A DNA stretch of 64,000 bases, taken from positions 1-64,000 of the forward strand of contig JAIBAX010000018.1 in the NCBI GenBank assembly GCA_019694955.1, in the 5' to 3' direction. Both the position numbers and the translations under genes were made by a program. Source of the stretch: Chitinophagales bacterium. Lineage in GTDB: Bacteria; Bacteroidota; Bacteroidia; Chitinophagales; JADIYW01. Positions 25,035 through 34,748 of this stretch are shown here, piece after piece; positions within the stretch are counted from its first letter, which is position 1; every line of letters starts with the position of its first letter. Under the pieces are notes generated by a model. The model had not been told where the DNA came from and ran no database searches. It worked only from the letters and a program-made list of their open reading frames with translations.

Positions 25035-26408
25035 CTAATAAAACGCTTTTCTTCTTATTCTGATATTTAGTGTTTTTTTGCGGTGTTGATATTTTTGTTT
25101 TATATATCGAATGGGTATTTGTCTTTCTTTACCTTGGGTAAGATACCCAATAGGAGTTACACCAAACAATGGCTTTTTGCCTTTATATTGATGATTAGAA
25201 ATTTCCTCCAAAGGAATTAAAACCTTAAAGGGTGGAATTGTATATCCTATGGTGTCAACTGTTACATTTTTTGGCAATCTTAGTTTAGTGATGGTGTCTG
25301 AGAAATAGAGGTGATGTAAATTTGATTCTTTCAAATGGTAGCTTATGTCATGATAATAGTAAACTCTATTGATATCTTCTTTAGATTGCATTAATATGGT
25401 GTCAAAAGGCAGTTTATTTAAGTAATCATAATAATAAAGCCCGGAGTCTGAAGAATACCAAAGGAGTTTGACCATAGAATTAGGGGCAGTCATACGAAAT
25501 CTAATTTCTTGGTCTTCAGTTGCCAATACTTGTTTTTTGTTTTCATATAGTAGCTGAAAATTTTTCTCTAATTTATCAATCACTAAATAGTGTGCGTAAA
25601 TTTTTACCTTTTTTTTGTCGCTATTGACAAAATCATATGAAGAAGTCGTTTCAATACAGCCATTGGAATCAACTTTTGAGAATAATTGATCTGTTTCTTG
25701 CCAGATTATTCTTTCGGCTACCTTCATAGGTGTCCATAATCCTGCTTGTTCAACCATATTAACATTACAAATCTTAACCTTGCACAAGGGTGGTTTTTTA
25801 CCATTACAAGAGTTGAATTCAACCTTTGCCATTCCACAGGTAACCAATTCTTCTCCATTTGTAGAGACAAGATCAATATTTTCCCTACTTATTTCCTCTT
25901 CTGTATCAATAAATTTGAAAACCGGTGGATTTTTACATATCTGACACTCTTTGTAGTAATCAATAGGAATCTCAACAGAAGCATTGTCATCAGATAATTT
26001 CAAGTAACCGTTGGTTATTGGAATACTATTGATTTCGACTCTTCGCTTAATAGAATCTGCTTTGCTTCCAGAACCATCTTCTCCAATAATGAACTCTTTA
26101 AAAACCAGGGAGTCGTGATAATTTTGAGACATCCATCGTTTGACAGTTTCCAGTCTTTGCTTTGCTAATGTTTGATTGAAACTTACTGTATTAAATGTAT
26201 CTGTATATCCATACAACTCAACCAGTACCACACCGTTTAGAGAAGCTACAAAAGCGCTAAGGTCTTGTTGTTCTGACAATGAAAGTTGACTGCTGCCATA
26301 ATCAAAATAAACCCTTTCCTTTTGACAGATTGGCTGTCCTTGCACAGATATTGCAAGAAATATTAGAATAAGGAGAAATACCTTTTTAAAACGGCAGATC
26401 ATCCTCAA
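25035..26408 (-). CDS. Secreted protein with N-terminal OmpA-like domain
   Basis: 457 residues with a signal peptide ending near SVQGQ. Residues ~30-130 form an OmpA/MotB-type domain (RVYFDYGSSQLSLSEQQDL, VELYGYTD, FNQTLAKQRLETVKRWM, KRRVEI). It sits at the N-terminus, whereas OmpA domains usually close a protein. The remaining 320 residues are strand-rich with several Cys pairs (CQIC, CGM, CKVKIC) and end in a very basic tail (RKKTLNIRIRRKAF). No function can be assigned beyond probable peptidoglycan contact. Its start overlaps the upstream DUF3127 gene by 23 bases. Confidence 0.72.
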   Translation of the reverse strand: MRMICRFKKVFLLILIFLAISVQGQPICQKERVYFDYGSSQLSLSEQQDLSAFVASLNGVVLVELYGYTDTFNTVSFNQTLAKQRLETVKRWMSQNYHDSLVFKEFIIGEDGSGSKADSIKRRVEINSIPITNGYLKLSDDNASVEIPIDYYKECQICKNPPVFKFIDTEEEISRENIDLVSTNGEELVTCGMAKVEFNSCNGKKPPLCKVKICNVNMVEQAGLWTPMKVAERIIWQETDQLFSKVDSNGCIETTSSYDFVNSDKKKVKIYAHYLVIDKLEKNFQLLYENKKQVLATEDQEIRFRMTAPNSMVKLLWYSSDSGLYYYDYLNKLPFDTILMQSKEDINRVYYYHDISYHLKESNLHHLYFSDTITKLRLPKNVTVDTIGYTIPPFKVLIPLEEISNHQYKGKKPLFGVTPIGYLTQGKERQIPIRYIKQKYQHRKKTLNIRIRRKAFY

Positions 26409-26727
26409 ATGGAGGTTCCTCTGTTGGAAAAGGGGCTACTTCTCTGGCAGGGGTTGGCTGTTGTCCATCTACATCAACTTTCCATGCCCTTGCTTCGGTG
26501 TACCATCTGCCATTATACTCTCTGCTTTCTAAATCGATAGAAAGTGTGAGTTGATTTCCAATTACTAACTGGCTACTGTTAATTTTGTCGCCCCAGATAG
26601 AAACACAAATCTTTTTTGGGTATTGAGCATTTGTTTCAATAATGACTTCTTGCTTTTTCCAAGTGCCATTTTTCCCTTCTCCCGTTACCAATGGCAACAA
26701 TTGCAATAATTTTCCTTTTACTTCCAT
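26386..26727 (-). CDS. DUF3127 OB-fold protein with SSB-like acidic tail
   Basis: 113 residues starting MEVKGKLLQLLPLVTGEGKNG, with KKQEVIIETNAQYPKKICVSIW and GRWYTEARAWKV, the DUF3127 pattern, an OB-fold family of Bacteroidota. After a Pro-rich linker it ends PPFEDDLPF. The last five residues, DDLPF, are the same as the tip of the SSB protein encoded at 12147-12593. This suggests an SSB paralogue or a protein joining the same partner network. It overlaps the downstream OmpA-domain gene. Confidence 0.82.
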   Translation of the reverse strand: MEVKGKLLQLLPLVTGEGKNGTWKKQEVIIETNAQYPKKICVSIWGDKINSSQLVIGNQLTLSIDLESREYNGRWYTEARAWKVDVDGQQPTPAREVAPFPTEEPPFEDDLPF

Positions 26728-26783
26728 GATGTAAAATTAAAAATTAATGGTTAAAAATTAATGGTTTCCATATAAAAAAGTAA

Positions 26784-27380
26784 TCAACTTCCGAGGTTGG
26801 ATTTATTATTGTCTTTCAACCAGTTTTTTGTTATTTCTTCCATCGCTTTTACTTTATACTCAAAATCTCCTTTGAGTTGATTCCTGATTTGTTGAAGGTC
26901 GTTTATTATCTGCTCCATGGAGTCGGGGATTATCTCTTCAAACATTTGGCGAAGGCGTTTAGCAAGGGTAGGCGATTTTCCGTTTGTAGAGATTGCTATT
27001 TTTAAATCCCCTTTTGTCACGACTCCTCCGAGATAAAAATCGCATAATTCCGGCGTGTCTGCTACATTAACAAGTATCTTTTGCTTCTTAGCCTCTTGAG
27101 CCACTAATAAATTCAAGGTCGTATCTGCTGTACCGGCTATACATAATTGATAGCCGTTGATATCTTCCGGAGTAAACGGCTTTTCAATAATGGTTAACTG
27201 AGGATGGTTACTTCTTAGCGCATAAATTTCCTCAGAAACTTCCTTAGCCAAAACGGTTACTTGTGCAGAGGGTGAATTTTTCAGCAGAAAAGACACTTTC
27301 TCCGTACCAACATTACCACCGCCAACGATGAGTATTCTTAAAGATGCTGTTTTAAGAAATATCGGATATAGTGTATTCAT
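26784..27380 (-). CDS. Precorrin-2 dehydrogenase/sirohydrochlorin ferrochelatase (CysG N-terminal type)
   Basis: 198 residues with a Rossmann fold start (LRILIVGGGNVGTEKV), the VNVADTPELCDFYLGGVVTKGDLKIAISTNGKSPTLAKRLR stretch typical of Met8/CysG N-terminal enzymes, and no methyltransferase domain. It oxidises precorrin-2 with NAD and inserts iron to make siroheme for sulfite or nitrite reductase. It follows the methyltransferase gene by six bases; together they make the siroheme pathway from uroporphyrinogen III. Confidence 0.92.
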   Translation of the reverse strand: MNTLYPIFLKTASLRILIVGGGNVGTEKVSFLLKNSPSAQVTVLAKEVSEEIYALRSNHPQLTIIEKPFTPEDINGYQLCIAGTADTTLNLLVAQEAKKQKILVNVADTPELCDFYLGGVVTKGDLKIAISTNGKSPTLAKRLRQMFEEIIPDSMEQIINDLQQIRNQLKGDFEYKVKAMEEITKNWLKDNNKSNLGS

Positions 27381-27386
27381 GCTGTT

Positions 27387-28121
27387 TTATTTAAAATTTC
27401 CCCATTTCACTACCTCGCCAATAACAATAAGCGCTGGCGATCCTATTTTCTCATCGATTGTTTTTTGAACAATATCGCCAATAGTTGCAACAACGGTTCT
27501 TTCATTGTCGAAGCTTCCATTTTGAATAATGGCTACAGGCGTTTGAGTGTCCCTATGTTCTTTAAATATCGTGATGATATTTTCCAATTGGTTCATGCCC
27601 ATGACGATGACCACTGTTGCTTTTGATGCGGCGGCAATGGCGATATCTTCAGATAATTTACAAGAAGCCGTGGTACCCGTTACAATCCATAAGCTTTCAT
27701 TTGTTCCACGTTTTGTTAGAGGAATTTGATGCAGAGCAGGTATGCCCGTGACAGATGATATGCCGGGAATAACTTCTACTTCAATATTATGTGGCAAGAC
27801 ATAATCAATTTCTTCTTGCCCTCGACCAAAAATAAATGGATCGCCTCCTTTAAGGCGCACCACCTCTCCGTACTCCAAAATTTTTTGAAGAATAAGGGCA
27901 TTGATTTCTTCCTGCTTGGAATAATGTTGTCCGGCGCGTTTGCCAACATATATCTTTTCAGCGTTGGGAGCATAATTTAATAGAGCGGGATGTACCAATG
28001 CGTCATAGAGGATTACGGGGGTATTTTTCAACGCCTTCATTCCTTTTATCGAAATCAATTCAGGATCTCCCGGGCCTGCACCAACAAGGATGAGCTTGCC
28101 ATTTCGCTTATTCGTCTCCAT
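27387..28121 (-). CDS. cobA: Uroporphyrinogen-III C-methyltransferase
   Basis: 244 residues of the tetrapyrrole methylase family: KLILVGAGPGDPELISIKG, VRLKGGDPFIFGRGQEE, VIPGISSVTGIPALHQIPLTKRG and TVVIVMGMNQL are all SUMT hallmarks. It adds two methyl groups from S-adenosylmethionine to make precorrin-2. It is a stand-alone domain, not fused to uroporphyrinogen synthase or to CysG, and its partner enzyme is encoded immediately downstream. A weak -7-like TATTTTTA lies at 28129-28136. Confidence 0.95.
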   Translation of the reverse strand: METNKRNGKLILVGAGPGDPELISIKGMKALKNTPVILYDALVHPALLNYAPNAEKIYVGKRAGQHYSKQEEINALILQKILEYGEVVRLKGGDPFIFGRGQEEIDYVLPHNIEVEVIPGISSVTGIPALHQIPLTKRGTNESLWIVTGTTASCKLSEDIAIAAASKATVVIVMGMNQLENIITIFKEHRDTQTPVAIIQNGSFDNERTVVATIGDIVQKTIDEKIGSPALIVIGEVVKWGNFK

Positions 28122-28174
28122 CGTGTGGTAAAAATAATTGAAATCTTCATATGAAAACTAAAAACTACATAAAA

Positions 28175-28211
28175 GGCAAAAAATAGCAAAGGCTGCCAAA
28201 AAAGACAGCCT
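28175..28211 (-). terminator. Terminator of the nrdBA operon
   Basis: Stem AGGCTGCC (28190-28197) with GACAGCCT (28204-28211) around an A6 loop, followed leftward by a T-rich tract (28176-28184). It lies 27 bases after the nrdA stop. Confidence 0.82.
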
Positions 28212-28237
28212 CTGCGTTGATTATCGGTTTATTAACT

Positions 28238-30697
28238 TTATGATCCGCACATTTCACAACCTTCCGGATTGTCTAATGAACAGGAAATTTGTTGTTCTGC
28301 CGTATAAGTAGGTTTTTCTTCTTTTACGCCGTTTTCTGCTTGTTGAAAGATTTCAGGTTGTACCGTACTCAATGCAGTAGTTCTGGTGGCCATCATTTCT
28401 TTTGCTTTGATGCCTGCATTTTTTGCTTTTGACATATCAACAGTAAATTTGATTGGGTCAACAGCAGGACGTGTACGCAAGTAATACATACCGGTTTTTA
28501 GTCCTTTTTCCCAGGCAAAGAAGTGCATAGATGAAAGTTTACCATAGTTGACATCTTCCATAAATGCATTCAAACTTTGGCTTTGGTCAATAAATGCACC
28601 ACGGTCGGCCGCCATTTCTATTAATGACTTTTGCTTAATCTCCCATGCTGTTTTATATAATTCCTTAATTTCATCAGGAATTCCATCTATAGGTTGAATG
28701 GATCCATTATTGGCGATTAACGCATTTTTCATATCATCGCTCCACAATCCCAAATCATTGAGGTCTTTGAGCAAATGCTTATTTACTACAATAAAGTCAC
28801 CACTTAATACTCTTCTAGAGTACACATTGGATGTATAGGGTTCAAAACATTCATTGTTGCCGAGGATTTGCGATGTAGATGCCGTAGGCATCGGCGCTAA
28901 TAACAAACTATTTCTAACGCCGTGTTCCATCACTTCTTTTCTGAGGGTTTCCCAATCCCAACGATCGGTTGGTTGTACATCCCACATGTCGAACTGGAAT
29001 ATACCCTGACTTATCGGAGAACCAGGATATGATTCATAATGCCCATGGATTTTTGCCAAATCTTTCGAAGCACAAAGAGCCGCATAATAGATTGTTTCAA
29101 AGATATTCTTGTTTAGAATTCTAGCCTCTTCGCTGTCGAATGGGTGGCGCAACATTAAGAATGCATCCGCCAATCCTTGCACACCTAACCCAATCGGGCG
29201 ATGTCTCATGTTGGAGTTGCGTGCTTCCGGAACAGGATAGAAATTGATATCAATAACCTTGTTCAGGTTTTTTGTAACGATATAGGTAATCTCATATAAT
29301 TTTTGGAAGTCGAAGGTTTTCTCTTCGGTATCGACAAATTTGCTGAGATTGATAGAAGCAAGGTTACATACTGCCACCTCATCTTTTGAGGTGTATTCCA
29401 TTATTTCTGTGCAGAGGTTGCTGGAACGAATAGTACCTAAGTTTTTCTGATTGGACTTGCGGTTGACATGATCTTTGTACAACATATAAGGTGTACCTGT
29501 TTCAATCTGACTATCGAGGATATGAAACCAAAGCTCTTGTGCTTTTACCTTTCTTCTTGCTTTACCTTCTTTTTCGTAAGAAAGGTATAGTTTCTCAAAC
29601 TCCTCACCAAAGGTATCACATAATCCCGGTGCTTCATTAGGGCAGAACAAAGACCATTCCCCGTTTTCTTTTACCCGCTTCATAAATAAATCCGGTATCC
29701 AAAGTGCAAAGAATAAGTCTCTGGCACGCATCTCATCTTTTCCATGCGGTCTACGCAATTCGAGAAACTCAAATACGTCTGCATGCCAAGGTTCTAAATA
29801 TATTGCGAATGCTCCTTTTCTCTTTCCACCTCCTTGATCTACATAACGTGCTGTGTCATTGAATACTTTCAGCATGGGAACGATACCATTGGAAGTTCCG
29901 TTGGTTCCTTTAATATAGCTTCCAGTAGCCCTGATGTTGTGGACACTCAAGCCAATACCTCCCGCAGATTGAGAAATTTCTGCACATTGCTTTAAGGTAT
30001 TAAAAATTCCGGGAATGCTATCATCTTGCATCGTTAAGAGGAAGCAGGATGAAAGTTGTGGTTTTGGTGTTCCGGCGTTAAATAATGTTGGAGTAGCATG
30101 AATAAACCACTTCTCAGACATGAGGTTGTATGTTTCAATGGCTGCATCAATATCTTCTCTATGTATGCCAATAGCGACACGCATGAGCAAGTGCTGAGGG
30201 CGCTCAACAATGATGCCGTTCATTTTCAATAAATAAGAACGCTCTAATGTTTTGAAGCCGAAGTAATCAAAATTAAAATCACGCTGATGAATAATGGCGG
30301 CATCCAGGCGATATTTATGTTCCTGAATGAGTTCATAGATGTCATCTGCAATTAAATTTGCTCTTTCTTTTGTTTTCGGATCTATATAATTGTATAGCTC
30401 GTGGATGGTTCTGGAGAAAGATTTTTTGGTGTTTTTATGGAGATTGGATACCGCAATTCTTGCCGCCAAAATTGCATAGTCAGGATGTATAACGGCCATA
30501 GATGCTGCTGTTTCAGCAGCAAGATTGTCTAAAGCTGTTGTAGTAACACCGTCGTAGAGCCCCTGAATAACTGATTGTGCTACTTTTATGGGTTGCACAT
30601 AAGTATTATTCAATCCATAACACATCTGCAATATTCTGGATGTGATCTTGTCAAAATGTACGGGTTCTGTTTCTCCGCTTCTTTTTACTACGTACAT
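28238..30697 (-). CDS. nrdA: Ribonucleoside-diphosphate reductase alpha subunit (class Ia)
   Basis: 819 residues. The N-terminal ATP cone ([20 protein letters not shown]) is the allosteric activity domain. The core shows [20 protein letters not shown] with the first active-site Cys, [23 protein letters not shown]-type region with the radical-site Cys, and [23 protein letters not shown]. The C-terminus ends CEMCGS, the redox-active Cys pair reloaded by thioredoxin. It reduces ribonucleotides to deoxyribonucleotides. It lies 21 bases after nrdB. Confidence 0.97.
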   Translation of the reverse strand: MYVVKRSGETEPVHFDKITSRILQMCYGLNNTYVQPIKVAQSVIQGLYDGVTTTALDNLAAETAASMAVIHPDYAILAARIAVSNLHKNTKKSFSRTIHELYNYIDPKTKERANLIADDIYELIQEHKYRLDAAIIHQRDFNFDYFGFKTLERSYLLKMNGIIVERPQHLLMRVAIGIHREDIDAAIETYNLMSEKWFIHATPTLFNAGTPKPQLSSCFLLTMQDDSIPGIFNTLKQCAEISQSAGGIGLSVHNIRATGSYIKGTNGTSNGIVPMLKVFNDTARYVDQGGGKRKGAFAIYLEPWHADVFEFLELRRPHGKDEMRARDLFFALWIPDLFMKRVKENGEWSLFCPNEAPGLCDTFGEEFEKLYLSYEKEGKARRKVKAQELWFHILDSQIETGTPYMLYKDHVNRKSNQKNLGTIRSSNLCTEIMEYTSKDEVAVCNLASINLSKFVDTEEKTFDFQKLYEITYIVTKNLNKVIDINFYPVPEARNSNMRHRPIGLGVQGLADAFLMLRHPFDSEEARILNKNIFETIYYAALCASKDLAKIHGHYESYPGSPISQGIFQFDMWDVQPTDRWDWETLRKEVMEHGVRNSLLLAPMPTASTSQILGNNECFEPYTSNVYSRRVLSGDFIVVNKHLLKDLNDLGLWSDDMKNALIANNGSIQPIDGIPDEIKELYKTAWEIKQKSLIEMAADRGAFIDQSQSLNAFMEDVNYGKLSSMHFFAWEKGLKTGMYYLRTRPAVDPIKFTVDMSKAKNAGIKAKEMMATRTTALSTVQPEIFQQAENGVKEEKPTYTAEQQISCSLDNPEGCEMCGS

Positions 30698-30718
30698 ATT
30701 ATACTTTTTTATATAAAA

Positions 30719-31717
30719 TTAAAAATCGTGGTCTGTGCTAAATTTCTGGTCTTCCATTTTCATTCCTACACCTGTTTTCTTGTATTCAGAGACCCTGTTT
30801 TCGAAGAAATTTGTTTTTCCTTGCAGTGATATCAATTCCATCCATGGGAATGGATTTTCGGTATTATACACTTTGTTATATCCGAGTGCAAGGAGCAATC
30901 TGTCTGCAACAAATTCAATGTATTGACTCATCGTATCTGCATTCATGCCTATTAATGAAACGGGCAGTGCCTCACTCACAAATTCTTTTTCACAAGCTAC
31001 TGCGTCACAAATAATTGCTCTGATTTCTGCTTCTGAAAGTTTGTTTTGGAGCATTGAGTATAACAGACATGCGAAATCGCAATGCAAACCTTCGTCACGT
31101 GAGATGAACTGATTGCTCAGTGCCAATCCTGGCATAAGACCACGTTTTTTCAACCAGAATATGGAACAAAAGCTACCACTGAAGAAGATACCTTCTACTG
31201 CGGCAAAAGCTACCAGCCTATGTGCAAAAGATGGAGCATCTTCAATCCATCTTAACGCCCACTCTGCTTTTTTCTTTACACAGTCTAACGTATCTATTGC
31301 ATGAAAGAGTTTATCCTTTTCAGAAGGATCTTTTATATAGGTATCTATTAAGAGGCTATATGTTTCTGAATGGATGTTTTCCATGGCGATTTGAAATCCG
31401 TAAAAACAACGGGCTTCAGGAATGGTAACATCTTGCATGAAGTTTACTACGAGGTTCTCGTTAACAATTCCGTCACTGGCAGCAAAGAATGCTAAAACAT
31501 GTTTGATGAAATGGCGCTCGTCATCAGTCAAGCGATTCCAGTGAATCATATCCGCACTCAAATCAATTTCTTCTGTTACCCAGAAGCAATTGACCGCATT
31601 TTTATACATCTGCCAAATATTATTATACTGTATTGGAAACAGTACAAATCTGTTGTCGGATTCTTGTAAGATAGGTTCCAATGCGTTTGCTGTGTAATTG
31701 TGTTTAACTGAACTCAT
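30719..31717 (-). CDS. nrdB: Ribonucleoside-diphosphate reductase beta subunit
   Basis: 332 residues with the diiron-site helices: [54 protein letters not shown] and [15 protein letters not shown] carry the Glu/Asp/His ligands, and the radical Tyr lies in the [11 protein letters not shown] helix region as usual. It makes and stores the tyrosyl (or metal) radical needed by NrdA. It is first in the operon; a 300-base intergenic region precedes it. Confidence 0.97.
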   Translation of the reverse strand: MSSVKHNYTANALEPILQESDNRFVLFPIQYNNIWQMYKNAVNCFWVTEEIDLSADMIHWNRLTDDERHFIKHVLAFFAASDGIVNENLVVNFMQDVTIPEARCFYGFQIAMENIHSETYSLLIDTYIKDPSEKDKLFHAIDTLDCVKKKAEWALRWIEDAPSFAHRLVAFAAVEGIFFSGSFCSIFWLKKRGLMPGLALSNQFISRDEGLHCDFACLLYSMLQNKLSEAEIRAIICDAVACEKEFVSEALPVSLIGMNADTMSQYIEFVADRLLLALGYNKVYNTENPFPWMELISLQGKTNFFENRVSEYKKTGVGMKMEDQKFSTDHDF

Positions 31718-32018
31718 TTTTTGTTATTTTTTAGTAAAAAACTTGGAGCATACTTCACTATGAAATTATGTCATATTGCAAATATGGTTCTCGAAAATTT
31801 TTTAAAGATTTACCCCTTGATATCAAAAGAACGTCAATAAAACTACTTCAAAGAAAATTAAAAATCAGGTGTTAATTTTCCACATCATGTTAACACAGAT
31901 GTTAGTTTTGAGAGGAAGTATTGATTTTGTTGCTTTTTAGACAAATTAACAAAATTTCCACATTTGCGTATAAATTATGTGTGTAAGTATTGTGTCTTTT
32001 TTTTGAATATTTCGATGT
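31718..32018. other. Upstream region of nrdBA with DnaA-box-like sites
   Basis: About 300 bases without a gene between nrdB and dtd (both leftward). It is AT-rich. TTTTCCACA (31876-31884) fits the relaxed DnaA box TTWTNCACA; ATTTCCACA (31954-31962) is one mismatch away. A CATATTTG (read leftward) near 31780 is one mismatch from the -7 element. DnaA control of nrdAB is known in Escherichia coli; here it is only suggested. Confidence 0.35.
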
Positions 32019-32471
32019 TTACTCAAGGTTTTGAGAATCAAGGAAAATGGTTACCGGCCCATCGTTTTCGAGTTCAACTTTCATGTCTGCGCCAAACATA
32101 CCTCTTTGAATATTTTTGTCGGAAATTTTTGCCAAATATTCAATAAAGGCATCATACATTTCTTGTGCCTTATCGGGTTTTGCTCCTGATAAGAAACTGG
32201 GTCTGTTTCCTTTCTTAGTACTCGCAAAAAGGGTAAATTGACTTACAACCAATAGACCACCATTGATGTCTGCAACGGAGAGATTCATCTTGCCTTCAGC
32301 ATCTGAAAAGATACGCATACCAAAGATTTTTTTTGCCAGCCACTCCATATCCTGCTGTGTATCTGCCTCGTGGATACCTAAAAGAATCAAGAGTCCTTGT
32401 TCAATGGCTCCCGTAACGGTAGTGCCAACGGTGACTTTGGCATACCTCACTCGCTGAAGAATGGCCCTCAT
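32019..32471 (-). CDS. dtd: D-aminoacyl-tRNA deacylase
   Basis: 150 residues, the standard length: MRAILQRVRYAKVTVGTTVTG, GLLVVSQFTLFASTKKGNRPSF with the SQFTL active-site motif, and NDGPVTIFLDSQ with the cross-subunit GP motif. It removes D-amino acids from mischarged tRNA. Its start overlaps the rsgA stop by four bases (ATGA), making it the last gene of the GGGP synthase-rsgA-dtd unit. Confidence 0.97.
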   Translation of the reverse strand: MRAILQRVRYAKVTVGTTVTGAIEQGLLILLGIHEADTQQDMEWLAKKIFGMRIFSDAEGKMNLSVADINGGLLVVSQFTLFASTKKGNRPSFLSGAKPDKAQEMYDAFIEYLAKISDKNIQRGMFGADMKVELENDGPVTIFLDSQNLE

Positions 32472-33412
32472 GGATTCAGTCTCTTTTGATATGATTTAAT
32501 TTCTTTGATATTTTCCAACATCTGCAAATAACTACTGTATCTGTCGGCATGAATTTCTTCTTCTTCTACGGCACGAGTAACAGCACAACGTGGCTCATTT
32601 TCGTGAAGGCAATTATTGAATTGGCACTGCGACATTCTTTGATATATTTCAGGGAAATACCCGCCCAACTCTTCTGGTTCAACATCCGTTAATGCAAATT
32701 CTTTTATTCCGGGTGTGTCGATAATTTGGGTATGATCGTTTAATTCGTGCAACATGGCAAAGGTGGTTGTATGCATTCCCTTGTCCCAACGGGAAGAAAT
32801 CTTTCCTGTTTTTATATTAAAGTTGGGGTGTAATACATTTATCAAGGAAGATTTCCCTACTCCGGAATGTCCTGCTATCAAAGTACATTTCTCGTGCAGT
32901 AACTGTTTTATTTCATCCAGTCCTTTGCTTTCTAATACAGAAATCAAATGAATTGGATATCCCAAGTCTTTATAGATAAGATACAGTTCTTGGAGTTTCT
33001 TATTATCTTTCTCTGATAACAAATCGGCTTTATTTACAACTATGGTTACCGGAATATGATAACAGGCTGCGGCGGTTAGAAACCTATCCATAAACCCGAA
33101 GGATGTCCTGGGTTTAGATATCGTAACCAATAGAATGGCTTGGTCGATATTAGAGGCGATGATGTGATCATGGAATTTTTGTCTTGGAGATTGACGGATG
33201 ATATAATTATCTCTTGGATAAATGTGTCCGATGACTGTATCACCACTGTCCATTTCATTTTCTATCTCCACCCAATCTCCAACTACGACGGGGTTTGTTA
33301 ATTTAATTTCTTCTAATCGCATCTTCCCTTTTAGGCGACATTCTACATAATGCCCTTCGACCGTTTTGGCAGTATACCAGTTGCCTGTTGACTTGATTAT
33401 TTTTCCTTTCAT
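32468..33412 (-). CDS. rsgA: Ribosome small-subunit-dependent GTPase A
   Basis: 314 residues. An N-terminal OB fold (KIIKSTGNWYTAKTVEGHYVEC) precedes a circularly permuted GTPase: NKAD (G4) comes before GHSGVGKSSLIN (G1) and DTPGIKEF (G3). A C-terminal zinc site is supplied by CQFNNCLHENEPRCAV. RsgA checks maturation of the 30S decoding centre. It overlaps both neighbours by ATGA, so three genes are coupled. Confidence 0.97.
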   Translation of the reverse strand: MKGKIIKSTGNWYTAKTVEGHYVECRLKGKMRLEEIKLTNPVVVGDWVEIENEMDSGDTVIGHIYPRDNYIIRQSPRQKFHDHIIASNIDQAILLVTISKPRTSFGFMDRFLTAAACYHIPVTIVVNKADLLSEKDNKKLQELYLIYKDLGYPIHLISVLESKGLDEIKQLLHEKCTLIAGHSGVGKSSLINVLHPNFNIKTGKISSRWDKGMHTTTFAMLHELNDHTQIIDTPGIKEFALTDVEPEELGGYFPEIYQRMSQCQFNNCLHENEPRCAVTRAVEEEEIHADRYSSYLQMLENIKEIKSYQKRLNP

Positions 33413-34164
33413 GGTGTAGGTTGTTCAGCAGACTGGATGGCTTCGGCAATGCCGACCAAGACGTTTTGCTCTTTTTCGATGGCGTTTCCAACAACAATAA
33501 TATCTGCACCGGCGACAGCCATTTTGTAGGCTGTTTCAGGAGAAGAAATCCCTCCACCGACAATAATAGGTACATCAATATTGGCGCGAACTTGTTGTAT
33601 TGTTTCTATACTTATTGGATGTAGGGCGCCGCTTCCTGCTTCTAAGTAAATGTTTTTTAGTCCCAACATTTCTCCGGCCATGGCTGTACAAACGGTGATT
33701 TCAGGTTTGTTTGCCGGAATTGGGGTTGTACCACTCATGTATGAAACAGAAGTTGGCACGCCACCATCAATGAGTATGTAGCCAGTTGGCAATATTTCTA
33801 AGCGACTTTGTTTAAGTGTAGGAGCAGCAACTACGTGATCGCCAAATAACAAATTTGGATTTCTTCCGCTAATGAGTGATAGCAGTAAAATTGCATCTGC
33901 TTTGTCATATATCTGATGGTGCTGCCCGGGAAAGATTACGACAGGAATCGGTGTATTTTTTTTTAGGTAATCTATGGTTCGTTCTAAAGATCCTTTTACC
34001 AATAGACTTCCGCCAACAAAAAAATAATCCACGGGTCCAGCCATGGTGAGTTTTAATAATTTTTCAAGATAGGCTTCATCTGCTTTATCCGGATCGATAA
34101 GGATAGCAAATTTCTTATACTTTCGGTTCTTAGCGTCGACAAACGCTTGTTGAATATTATTCAT
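33409..34164 (-). CDS. Geranylgeranylglyceryl phosphate synthase family protein (PcrB-like)
   Basis: 251 residues of a TIM barrel: FAILIDPDKADEAYLEKLL, VDYFFVGGSLL, VVIFPGQHHQI, YLEAGSGALHPIS and VPIIVGGGISSPETA are the GGGPS/PcrB phosphate- and substrate-binding segments. Family members join a polyprenyl diphosphate to sn-glycerol-1-phosphate, the first ether-lipid step in archaea; Bacteroidota carry a bacterial group whose product role is less clear. It is first in the unit with rsgA and dtd. A CATTTTTG at 34168-34175 (leftward) is one mismatch from a -7 element. Confidence 0.88.
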   Translation of the reverse strand: MNNIQQAFVDAKNRKYKKFAILIDPDKADEAYLEKLLKLTMAGPVDYFFVGGSLLVKGSLERTIDYLKKNTPIPVVIFPGQHHQIYDKADAILLLSLISGRNPNLLFGDHVVAAPTLKQSRLEILPTGYILIDGGVPTSVSYMSGTTPIPANKPEITVCTAMAGEMLGLKNIYLEAGSGALHPISIETIQQVRANIDVPIIVGGGISSPETAYKMAVAGADIIVVGNAIEKEQNVLVGIAEAIQSAEQPTP

Positions 34165-34213
34165 AGAACAAAAATGAGGATTTTTTTTGAAGAAATTGAT
34201 AAGATTGAGCGGA

Positions 34214-34247
34214 TTGTGGTTTCGTTATATAAAAAGGATTACTTTTG
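34214..34247 (+). promoter_or_regulatory. Promoter of the membrane protein gene at 34254
   Basis: TTG at 34214-34216, 23-base spacer, TACTTTTG at 34240-34247. The -7 element ends only six bases before the ATG, so the transcript would be almost leaderless. The element overlaps an upstream TTG (34245) that is therefore not the start. Confidence 0.6.
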
Positions 34248-34253
34248 AGGCTT

Positions 34254-34748
34254 ATGAATCATCGCAAGACATCTTTTCAAATTGCTTTTGAAATTTTAGG
34301 CTTATTCCTCTCTTTTGCTATCGCATTTTTAATACTTTCTCCGTATCAGGCATTAGTGAGCAAAGAATTCTTTTCTTTTTTCTTCCTCTGCATTTTCCTG
34401 ACAACAACTTATTTTAGGTGGGCGTGGTTAATCAAAAATGGATTGATGGGTTTCTTTTGGACAAAGCTGGTCATATTCCTTTTACAAATCCCATTATTCT
34501 TCTTCCTGATAAAGAGTTTCCAATATTATCAGCAAGCCTTTGAGGCATTTAACTATACAATTGACATAAATGGAACGCAACATATTCAGCAAAACATACA
34601 TTACAAAACATTAGACAGTTTGCGGTCGATATGTTATACAAGTGGGACAATGGTTATCATTGGTTTGGTATTGGTAGAGCTAAGAATTATTTATTCCATT
34701 TTTAAGTATAGAGAAATTCCAACATCGTTTATAAAAAATGAAGGCTAA
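34254..34748 (+). CDS. Four-helix membrane protein of unknown function
   Basis: 164 residues from ATG 34254 (MNHRKTSFQIAFEI). Four hydrophobic helices; between the third and fourth is a loop of about 50 residues (FEAFNYTIDINGTQHIQQNI) probably outside the membrane. The layout resembles the small DUF4199-type proteins of Bacteroidota, but I see no decisive motif. Its stop overlaps the stop of the convergent nuclease gene by four bases. Confidence 0.68.
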   Translation: MNHRKTSFQIAFEILGLFLSFAIAFLILSPYQALVSKEFFSFFFLCIFLTTTYFRWAWLIKNGLMGFFWTKLVIFLLQIPLFFFLIKSFQYYQQAFEAFNYTIDINGTQHIQQNIHYKTLDSLRSICYTSGTMVIIGLVLVELRIIYSIFKYREIPTSFIKNEG

